This document shows, one piece after another, positions 56,549-64,000 of a DNA stretch of 64,000 bases (position 1 is its first letter; every line of letters begins with the position of its first letter). Below the pieces are notes generated by a model. The model worked only from the letters and a program-made list of their open reading frames with translations, ran no database searches and was not told the origin of the DNA. The DNA comes from Mycolicibacterium hassiacum DSM 44199 (GTDB lineage Bacteria > Actinomycetota > Actinomycetes > Mycobacteriales > Mycobacteriaceae): the NCBI RefSeq assembly GCF_900603025.1, contig NZ_LR026975.1, positions 2,294,001 through 2,358,000 of the forward strand, given 5' to 3'. A program made the translations under genes and the position numbers.

Positions 56549-57990
56549 ACCGCACCCGCCACGGCTTGTCGGTAATCGACCTCGACCGCGCCCGGGTGCG
56601 CCGCGAGATACCGCCGCGCGCCCGCGGTCGTCGCGAACGGCAGGAAGTCGTCGCCGTCGCGCACCCAGACCGCCTTGTCGGCGAACCAGCGGGTGCCGAA
56701 CTCGGTGTCGGTGATGTAGGCCGCGCGCACGGTCCGACCCTGCGCACCGGCCTCCCGGATGGCCCGCAGCAGACAGCTCGGACCGGCCGCCGGCTGGGTG
56801 GAATCGGCGCCGTCGAGCCACAGTTCGGCGGCCAGCGCGGGGTCGTTCACCTCGGTTCCGCACACCGGGTCGCGGCCGCGCAGCACCGAGGGATTGGCCG
56901 TCTGGGCCCGGGCCCGGTCGTAGTCCTGGCCGCGGGCCCGGTACGCCTCGCGCAGCGGCTGCTCGTCGACGAAGCCGTCGACGTCGAGATCGGCGAAGTC
57001 GTCGATCGACTTCAGGTACGGCACATCGCCTTTGAGCGCCTCCACCAGCGAGGGTTTGATCGTGGGGTCGAACGAGGTGCCGCCCGGGCCGTTGTAGAGG
57101 TAGACCACCTCCAGCGGCAGGCCGCTGGCCTCGGCGACGATCCGGGCCGCCTCGAGTGGTTGGGCGTTGAGGAATTCGGTGGCGTCCAGCTGTGCCTGCA
57201 GGAACGCCTCGAGCACCTCCGGATGTTCGGCCGCGTAGGCGCGCCGCACCACCACCCCGTGCATGGTCGGGTAGTTCAGCTCGGCTCCGTCGTAGACCAG
57301 CCGGCCCTTGCCCTGGTGCACCAGCAGCCCGGGCCAGGCCACGAACTGCGACAGCGCGTCGACCTGACCGGACTCCAGCGCCGAGGCCCCGACCTGCGGC
57401 TGCTGGTTGAGCACCTCCACACCGGTGTTCGGGTCGATGCCGGCCTTGGTCAGCGCGTGCACCAGATAGCCGTGCCCGGCCGAGCCCACGCTGGCCGACA
57501 CCTTGTGCCCGCGCAGCTCGGGCAGCGTCTGAATCGGCGAATCCGGCCGGACCACAACCATGTTCAGCGCGCCGCGCGGATGGTAGCCGGTGACCGAGAC
57601 GAACGCGGTGCGGGCCCGCTCATTGGCCTGGGTCTTCGACCCGTTGATCAGCAACGGGTAGTCGCCCATCGAGCCGATGTCGATCTTCTCGGCCACCATC
57701 TGCGCGGTGATCGGCGCGCCGGTGTCGTAGTCCTGCCAGACGATGTTGTAGCGGGTGCCGGTGCGCTCGGTGATGTCGCCCAGCCGCTTGTCCAGATAAC
57801 CCTGGGCCCGCAGCAGGGTGCCCGCGGTGACGGTGTTGATGGTCTTGGACTGGTAGCCGATCACCACGTCGACGACGTCGTCGGCGGAGTTCGACGCCGC
57901 GTCCAGCGAGCAACCGGCAAGCGTCAGCGCGATGCCGGCACCCAGGGCGGCCAGCCGGCGCAGGGGGTTCGGTGCGAGGGGTTTTCTCAC
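56545..57990 (-). CDS. ABC substrate-binding lipoprotein (SsuA/NMT1-like) with a NosL-like C-terminal domain
   Basis: The 481 residues begin with a lipobox (LTLAGC, acylated Cys27). Residues about 40-340 are a nitrate/sulfonate/taurine-type binding protein (VVIGYQSKTINTVTAGTLL, IDIGSMGDYPLLING). Residues 374-481 look like NosL, a copper-binding accessory lipoprotein: DPVCGTEV at the start, a second Cys406 in GPSCLL, then YITDTEFGTRWFADKAVWVR and LPFATTAGARRYLAAHPG. Such a fusion is unusual; ordinary SsuA proteins have about 320 residues. GTG start with GAGGA upstream; 9 nt from the ferredoxin gene. Confidence 0.85.
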   Translation of the reverse strand: MRKPLAPNPLRRLAALGAGIALTLAGCSLDAASNSADDVVDVVIGYQSKTINTVTAGTLLRAQGYLDKRLGDITERTGTRYNIVWQDYDTGAPITAQMVAEKIDIGSMGDYPLLINGSKTQANERARTAFVSVTGYHPRGALNMVVVRPDSPIQTLPELRGHKVSASVGSAGHGYLVHALTKAGIDPNTGVEVLNQQPQVGASALESGQVDALSQFVAWPGLLVHQGKGRLVYDGAELNYPTMHGVVVRRAYAAEHPEVLEAFLQAQLDATEFLNAQPLEAARIVAEASGLPLEVVYLYNGPGGTSFDPTIKPSLVEALKGDVPYLKSIDDFADLDVDGFVDEQPLREAYRARGQDYDRARAQTANPSVLRGRDPVCGTEVNDPALAAELWLDGADSTQPAAGPSCLLRAIREAGAQGRTVRAAYITDTEFGTRWFADKAVWVRDGDDFLPFATTAGARRYLAAHPGAVEVDYRQAVAGAV

Positions 57991-57999
57991 GGGCGGTCC

Positions 58000-58227
58000 T
58001 CAGCGAATCAGGTAGGGCATGTTGACGGTGACGGCTCCGGTGGGACAGCGGGCCGCGCACGGCCCGCAGTACCAGCACTCGTCGACGTGCATGTAGGCCT
58101 TGTTGGTCTCGGGGTCGATCGCCAGCGAGTCGAGCGGGCAGACGTCGACGCACAGGGTGCACTCGTCGATGCACAGCGACTCGTCGATGGTCACCGGCAC
58201 GTCCACGCGTTGGTTGATCAGCGTCAT
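58000..58227 (-). CDS. AprB-like ferredoxin with two [4Fe-4S] clusters
   Basis: The 75-aa product has cysteines at 19, 23, 26, 30 and 51, 54, 57, 61, enough for two cubane clusters. The second motif CWYCGPCAARCPTGAVTV closely follows that of adenylylsulfate reductase beta subunit, including a Trp directly after its first Cys, which in AprB lies on the electron path to FAD. The AprB C-terminal tail that wraps AprA is missing. ATG overlaps the GntR stop. Likely electron donor to the AprA-like flavoprotein. Confidence 0.88.
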   Translation of the reverse strand: MTLINQRVDVPVTIDESLCIDECTLCVDVCPLDSLAIDPETNKAYMHVDECWYCGPCAARCPTGAVTVNMPYLIR

Positions 58228-58967
58228 GAATCGCTCCTCGTCAGGCTGCCGCGCATGGTGATCCGGTCACCGCGCATCCGGATGTATTCGAGGTCAACGG
58301 GTCTGCCGTCGTCGAGATGGGTCAGCCGCTCCAGCATCAGCACCGGCGCGCCGTCGGGCACCTGCAGCGTCGCGGCCGAATGCGGGTCCGCGGGAATCGC
58401 TTCCAGCGCCAGGTCGGCCGACCCCAACCGGTGGCCGCTGAGCTGTTCGATGAGCGCGAAGATGTCGTTGGACTCCAGCGGGTGGCGTACCACCTCGGCG
58501 CCGATGTCCGGGGCGAGGTAGGTCAGATCCAGTGACAGCGGCAGGTCCCCCAGGTAGCGCAGCCGCTCGATGAACACCACCGGCGTGCCCGCGCCCAGGT
58601 GCAGTCTGCGCGCGACCGCCGGCGGGGCCGCGAGCTCCTGCACCGCGCGCACCTCGTTGCGGACCTCGCCGTACCCCTTGAACGTCTCCTTCAGCCCGGC
58701 CAGCGCGTCGAGGCCGTGGGTGAACTTGCGCACCGCCACATGGGTGCCGACCTTGGGGCCGCGTTCGATCAGGCCCTCGTTCTTCAGCACCGCCAGGGCC
58801 TCGCGAACGGTGTTGCGGGAGACGAAGAACTCCGCCGCCAGCGCCTGTTCGGTGGGCAGCCCGTCGTCGTAGGCGCCGGCGTAGATCTGGTGGCGCAGCA
58901 CGTCAGCGACCTGACGGGCCCGGTCGGCACGCGCTCGCCGGATCGGTGTCGGCTCGGCTAGCGACAT
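58224..58967 (-). CDS. GntR-family regulator, HutC/UTRA subfamily
   Basis: The 247-aa product has an N-terminal winged helix (ADVLRHQIYAGAYDDGLPTE and FVSRNTVREALAVLKNEGLI, about residues 20-75) and a C-terminal UTRA effector domain (from about 95). It is first in the operon and overlaps the ferredoxin start, so it probably controls its own operon in response to a small ligand. The start is preceded by a -10 at leaderless distance. Confidence 0.92.
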   Translation of the reverse strand: MSLAEPTPIRRARADRARQVADVLRHQIYAGAYDDGLPTEQALAAEFFVSRNTVREALAVLKNEGLIERGPKVGTHVAVRKFTHGLDALAGLKETFKGYGEVRNEVRAVQELAAPPAVARRLHLGAGTPVVFIERLRYLGDLPLSLDLTYLAPDIGAEVVRHPLESNDIFALIEQLSGHRLGSADLALEAIPADPHSAATLQVPDGAPVLMLERLTHLDDGRPVDLEYIRMRGDRITMRGSLTRSDS

Positions 58968-58973
58968 GCCGTC

Positions 58974-58979
58974 AAACTA
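58974..58979 (-). promoter_or_regulatory. -10 element placed for a leaderless GntR-operon mRNA
   Basis: TAGTTT on the minus strand fits TANNNT and ends 6 nt before the A of the GntR ATG, the distance expected when transcription begins at the start codon. No ribosome binding site precedes this ATG, which agrees. The rest of the 58968-59172 gap holds no gene. Confidence 0.5.
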
Positions 58980-59172
58980 AGAGCTGCCGGCGGCCGCTGC
59001 AGCACGGCGAAACCGGGGTGCGGACGTGTAAACCGATTGCGCCGCCCCGCAGCCGCGCCTACCAGGCGATTAGTGGGCGACCGCCCGCCATTGCGCCACC
59101 TGCTGCGCGCCGAGATTTAACAATCGCCGTGATCGAAAATGCGCCGCCGCGCGGCGTTTCCCGGTCCGCGGG

Positions 59173-59775
59173 TCAGCCGGCCGGCTCGTCGCCGGCGGCG
59201 TCGGTATCGCCCGCGGCGGGCTCGCTGCCCCGGACCGCCTGAGCGGCCGCGCGGATCTGCGGGGTCACCAGCATGACCTGGCCGAGCACACCGTTGACGA
59301 ATCCCGGTGACTCGTCGGTGGACAGATGCTTGGCCAGCTCCACCGCCTCGTCCACCGCGACCGGTTCGGGCACGTCCTCGGCGTACAGCAGCTCCCAGAC
59401 CGCCACCCGCAGGATGGCGCGGTCCACCGCCGGCAGCCGCTCGAGCGTCCAGCCCTGCAGGTGCGAGGCGATCAGATCGTCGATGTGCGCGGCGTGTTCG
59501 GTGACTCCCTGGGCCACCGTCACCGTGTACGGGTTGAGCGGTGAGACGTCAGGATCCTTGTCCGCCAAGGCATTCCGCGCCTCCGCCGCTTCCGCGGGGG
59601 TGATCCCGCGGGCCTCGGCCTCGAACAGGAGGTCGACGGCGCGTTTACGGGCCTGATGCCGCCCGCGGTCGACGCCGCGGTACTTCTTGCCGCGGTTGTG
59701 CTTCGAGTCGCTGCGCTGCTTGTGCTCGCCCCGGTGTTGCCGCCCGTTGCTCCGCTGGCCCCGGGAGTCAGGCAT
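59173..59775 (-). CDS. nusB: Transcription antitermination factor NusB
   Basis: RNA-binding factor for rRNA antitermination. The conserved domain (about residues 39-175) includes [36 protein letters not shown] and [14 protein letters not shown]. Compared with the 156-aa M. tuberculosis protein this 200-aa version has about 35 extra basic residues in front and an acidic tail. The ATG overlaps the efp 3' end by 8 nt, and no internal start codon fits the shorter form. Confidence 0.94.
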   Translation of the reverse strand: MPDSRGQRSNGRQHRGEHKQRSDSKHNRGKKYRGVDRGRHQARKRAVDLLFEAEARGITPAEAAEARNALADKDPDVSPLNPYTVTVAQGVTEHAAHIDDLIASHLQGWTLERLPAVDRAILRVAVWELLYAEDVPEPVAVDEAVELAKHLSTDESPGFVNGVLGQVMLVTPQIRAAAQAVRGSEPAAGDTDAAGDEPAG

Positions 59776-60331
59776 TCACCCTTCCCAGGTAGCTGCCGTC
59801 ACGGGTGTCGACCTTGACCTTGTCACCGGTGTTGATGAACAGCGGCACCTGGATCTCGGCGCCGGTCTCGACGGTGGCGGGCTTGGTACCGGCGTTGGAG
59901 CGGTCGCCCTGCAGGCCGGGTTCGGTGTGGGTGACCTCCAGCTCGACCGACACCGGCAGCTCCAGGTACAGCGGGGTGCCGTCGTGGAAGGCGATCTGCA
60001 CCGGCAGGCTCTCCAGCAGGTATTTCGACGCGTCGCCGACCAGCGACTCGGGCAGCTGGTGCTGCTCGAAGTTCTCCGAGTCCATGAAGACGTACTCGTT
60101 GCCGTCCCGGTACAGGTAGGTGGCGTCGCGGCGGTCGACGGTGGCGGTTTCCACCTTCACCCCGGCGTTGAAGGTCTTGTCGACGATCTTGCCCGACACC
60201 ACGTTCTTGAGCTTGGTGCGCACGAAGGCCGGCCCCTTGCCTGGCTTGACGTGCTGGAACTCGACGATCTGCCAGAGTTGGCCGTCGATCTGCAGGACGA
60301 GCCCATTCTTGAAGTCGGCGGTCGTTGCCAC
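59768..60331 (-). CDS. efp: Translation elongation factor P
   Basis: Relieves ribosome stalling at polyproline. The 187 residues show the three-domain EF-P fold with [14 protein letters not shown] (loop with Lys at the tip, about residues 26-39) and the C-terminal signature region [30 protein letters not shown] start. 24 nt after pepQ. Confidence 0.96.
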   Translation of the reverse strand: MATTADFKNGLVLQIDGQLWQIVEFQHVKPGKGPAFVRTKLKNVVSGKIVDKTFNAGVKVETATVDRRDATYLYRDGNEYVFMDSENFEQHQLPESLVGDASKYLLESLPVQIAFHDGTPLYLELPVSVELEVTHTEPGLQGDRSNAGTKPATVETGAEIQVPLFINTGDKVKVDTRDGSYLGRVNA

Positions 60332-60355
60332 GGTCGGTCGTTCTCCTAGCCCTTG

Positions 60356-61441
60356 TCAGACGATGGCCAGTTCCTTCGGGAACCGGGTCAGGGATTCGGG
60401 CGCCTCGTCTCCCACGATCAGCGTGTCCTCGATACGGACGCCACCACGGTCGGGTAGATAGACACCGGGTTCCACGGTCACCGCGGAGCCAGCAAGCAGT
60501 GTACCGGCGGCCGAGGAGTTGATTCCGGGCGCTTCGTGGATCCGCAACCCCACCCCGTGGCCGAGGCCGTGCCCGAAGTTTTCGCCGTAGCCCGCATCGG
60601 CGATGACCTGCCGTGACGCGGCGTCGACAGCCTTGAGTGCGGTGCCCGGGACCAGTGCGGCGCACCCGGCCCGCTGCGCGGTGGCGACCAGCTCGTAGAT
60701 CTCGCGCTGCCAGTCGGCGATCGGCGCCAGCACAAAGGTGCGGGTCATGTCGGAGTGGTAGCCGCCCACCAGGGCGCCGAAGTCGATCTTGACGAAGTCG
60801 CCGGCCGCCAGCACCGCGTCGGTCGGCCGGTGGTGCGGGATCGCCGAGTTGGCGCCGGTCGCGACGATGGTCTCGAACGACGGACCGTCGGCGCCGTGGT
60901 CGAGCATCAGCGACTCGAGTTCGCGGCGCACCTCCTTCTCGGTGCGGCCGGGGCGCAGCCCGCCGCGTTCGATCAGGTCGGTCAGCGCGGCGTCGGCGGC
61001 TTCGCAGGCCAGCCGCAGCAGCGCGATCTCGCCGGCGTCCTTGACCATCCGCAGCTCCTCGACGGTTCCGGGGGCGCGCACCAGCTCCAGCCTGCCGTCG
61101 GCGGCCCTGCTCAGCGCGCTGTGCGCGTCCACGGTGATGACGTGGCTCTCGAAGCCGAGCCGCCGCACCCCGTCGGCCACCGCGCGCTCCACCAGATGCG
61201 GGCCGCAGGCGCGTTCGATGACCACCTCGGCGTCGGGGGCCTGTCTGGCGGCCTGGGTGCGGTACCGGGCGTCGGTGGCCAACACCGGGGTCTCGTCGTC
61301 GACCCGGACGAGCAGCGCGGCGTTGGAGCCGGTGAACCCGGACAGGTAGCGGACGTTGACCAGATCCGACACCAGCATGGCGTCCAGTTCGGCGGCGGCG
61401 AGGCGCTCGCGCAGCCGCTGCCGGCGCTGTGAAATAGTCAC
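60356..61441 (-). CDS. pepQ: M24-family Xaa-Pro dipeptidase/aminopeptidase
   Basis: Cytosolic metallopeptidase that cuts X-Pro bonds. The 361-aa product has an N-terminal creatinase-like domain and a C-terminal pita-bread domain with metal ligands in VKIDFGALVGGYHSDMTRTF, GHGLGHGVGL and the final VTVEPGVYLP and RIEDT. GTG start. In front of efp as in M. tuberculosis (Rv2535c). Confidence 0.95.
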   Translation of the reverse strand: MTISQRRQRLRERLAAAELDAMLVSDLVNVRYLSGFTGSNAALLVRVDDETPVLATDARYRTQAARQAPDAEVVIERACGPHLVERAVADGVRRLGFESHVITVDAHSALSRAADGRLELVRAPGTVEELRMVKDAGEIALLRLACEAADAALTDLIERGGLRPGRTEKEVRRELESLMLDHGADGPSFETIVATGANSAIPHHRPTDAVLAAGDFVKIDFGALVGGYHSDMTRTFVLAPIADWQREIYELVATAQRAGCAALVPGTALKAVDAASRQVIADAGYGENFGHGLGHGVGLRIHEAPGINSSAAGTLLAGSAVTVEPGVYLPDRGGVRIEDTLIVGDEAPESLTRFPKELAIV

Positions 61442-61474
61442 GGTTGTCGACGCTACTCGTTAAGGTGAGGCCCC

Positions 61475-61984
61475 ATGAATAAGTGGCTACTGCGCGGTCT
61501 GGTGTTCGCGGCGCTGATGGTCATCCTGCGGTTGCTGCAGACTGTGCTGATCAACTTTCTCGAGCGCTACGCCCTCGCGATCAGCGTGGGGCTGGTGATC
61601 ATCTACGCGCTGGTGGCGCTGATCTGGGGTGTCGTCGACGGGGTGCGCGACGCCCGGGCCAACCCCGACCCGGACCGCCGCGCCGACCTGGCGATGACCT
61701 GGCTGCTGGCCGGGTTGTTCGCCGGTGTGGTCAGCGGAGCGGTGACCTGGGTGATCGGCCGCTTCTACAAGTCGCTCTACGTCGAAACGCTGCTCAGCGA
61801 GGTCACCACGTTCGCGGCGTTCACCGCGCTGCTGCTGTTCCTGTGCGGCATCGCCGGCGTGGGGTTGGGCCGCTGGCAGGTCGACCGCAAGGCCGATCCG
61901 ATGCCGCACCTGCACCGCGCCCGCGGGGATCAGGCCGACACCGACGTGTTCGCGGCGGTGAGCAACGGGTCGGATCAGACCTGA
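61475..61984 (+). CDS. Small membrane protein, B-4DMT transporter family (Rv2536-like)
   Basis: The 169-aa product has four likely membrane helices (about 7-25, 33-52, 73-95, 107-129) and a charged C-terminal tail. Family members are annotated as B-4DMT transporters; substrate unknown. It is divergent from pepQ with 33 nt between starts and its 3' end overlaps that of aroQ by 10 nt. Confidence 0.8.
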   Translation: MNKWLLRGLVFAALMVILRLLQTVLINFLERYALAISVGLVIIYALVALIWGVVDGVRDARANPDPDRRADLAMTWLLAGLFAGVVSGAVTWVIGRFYKSLYVETLLSEVTTFAAFTALLLFLCGIAGVGLGRWQVDRKADPMPHLHRARGDQADTDVFAAVSNGSDQT

Positions 61985-62445
61985 TCCGCCGGCTCCGGTT
62001 CGCCGGCCGGCCGGCCCAGGTCGGCCAGGTACCGCAGCGCCAGTAGATAGCCCTGGATCCCCAGCCCGACGATCACCCCGGTCGCCACCCCGCTCAGGTA
62101 GGAGTGGTGGCGGAACTCCTCGCGCTGGTAGACGTTGGAGATGTGCACCTCGATCAGCGGGGCGCGCAGCTCGGCGCAGGCGTCGCGCAGCGCGATCGAG
62201 GTGTGGGTGAGCGCTCCGGCGTTGAGGATCACCGGGTCCCCGGCGTCGGCGGCGGCGTGGATCAGCCCCAGCAGTTCGGCCTCGCTGTCGCTCTGCCGCA
62301 CCACGGCGGTGAGCCCGAGCTGCTCGGCCTCACGCTCGATCAGCGCGACCAGCTCCGGGTAGGTGGTGCTGCCGTAGACGTCGGGTTCGCGGCGGCCGAG
62401 CCGCCCGAGGTTGGGTCCGTTGAGGACCAGCACCCTGGTGGTCAT
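61975..62445 (-). CDS. aroQ: 3-dehydroquinate dehydratase, type II
   Basis: Third shikimate step. The 156-aa product has [18 protein letters not shown] with the catalytic Tyr, [24 protein letters not shown] and EVHISNV. ATG 62445 has GGGGG 7 nt upstream; ATG 62451 overlaps the aroB stop (ATGA) and would add two residues. Named aroD in M. tuberculosis annotation. Confidence 0.95.
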   Translation of the reverse strand: MTTRVLVLNGPNLGRLGRREPDVYGSTTYPELVALIEREAEQLGLTAVVRQSDSEAELLGLIHAAADAGDPVILNAGALTHTSIALRDACAELRAPLIEVHISNVYQREEFRHHSYLSGVATGVIVGLGIQGYLLALRYLADLGRPAGEPEPADQV

Positions 62446-62447
62446 GG

Positions 62448-64000
<1,553 letters not shown>

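Overview
This window is a GC-rich chromosomal segment from an actinobacterium of the family Mycobacteriaceae, most likely a non-tuberculous, environmental-type mycobacterium (Mycolicibacterium-like). Supporting this are the gene order and protein similarity to the Mycobacterium tuberculosis core (opcA-zwf-tal-tkt-ctaB; uvrC-rapZ-yvcK-whiA; gap-pgk-tpi-secG; lprG-p55; pyrR-pyrB-pyrC-carA-carB-pyrF-mihF-gmk-rpoZ-coaBC-metK; aroK-aroB-aroQ-pepQ-efp-nusB), the mycobacterial mIHF and WhiA proteins, and a 13E12-family remnant. Genes normally found here in M. tuberculosis but missing are the PE/PPE genes. Present but, as I recall, missing from M. tuberculosis is ppc.

Layout. 1-7107: 5' part of ctaB, then a divergent pentose-phosphate operon tkt-tal-zwf-opcA-pgl with start/stop overlaps. 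7188-8036: a decayed 13E12 gene and a small coiled-coil protein. 8063-14218 (minus): ppc, secG, tpiA, pgk, gap. 14358-19384 (minus): whiA, yvcK, rapZ, uvrC, translationally coupled. 19487-22455 (minus): PH-domain membrane protein, ribH, ribBA, ribE. 22531-24836 (plus): lprG-p55 lipid export pair. 24802-25776: a small unrecognised gene, a palindromic operator region and a PfpI-like protein. 25773-34975 (minus): ribD, rpe, rsmB, fmt, lemA, a DUF2207 protein with a poly-glycine tail, degenerate priA and a YhhN-family gene. 34974-36805 (plus): two tandem HSL-family esterases, the second abnormal. 36887-50082 (minus): metK, coaBC, rpoZ, gmk, mihF, then the pyrimidine operon with pyrR first. 50305-51976 (plus): a secreted protein and a serine hydrolase. 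51984-52245: remains of an FAD monooxygenase. 52234-58967 (minus): a six-gene accessory operon. 59173-64000: nusB, efp, pepQ, a small membrane protein, aroQ, aroB and the 3' part of aroK.

The most interesting part is the 52234-58967 operon: GntR/UTRA regulator, AprB-like 2x[4Fe-4S] ferredoxin, a lipoprotein substrate-binding protein carrying a NosL-like C-terminal domain, ABC permease, ABC ATPase, and an AprA-like flavoprotein fused to about nine HEAT repeats. It reads as one tightly coupled import-plus-redox unit, probably for a sulfur compound, and I know of no described function for this combination. Other notable points are a textbook PyrR-binding hairpin directly in front of the pyrR ribosome binding site, divergent genes whose start codons share one CATG, a deletion-like junction between the two esterases, and a tandem duplication of the translation start upstream of yvcK.

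No tRNA, rRNA, CRISPR array, insertion sequence or prophage was seen. Start codons were chosen by ribosome binding site, overlap with the preceding stop and remembered M. tuberculosis protein starts; no database search was possible.
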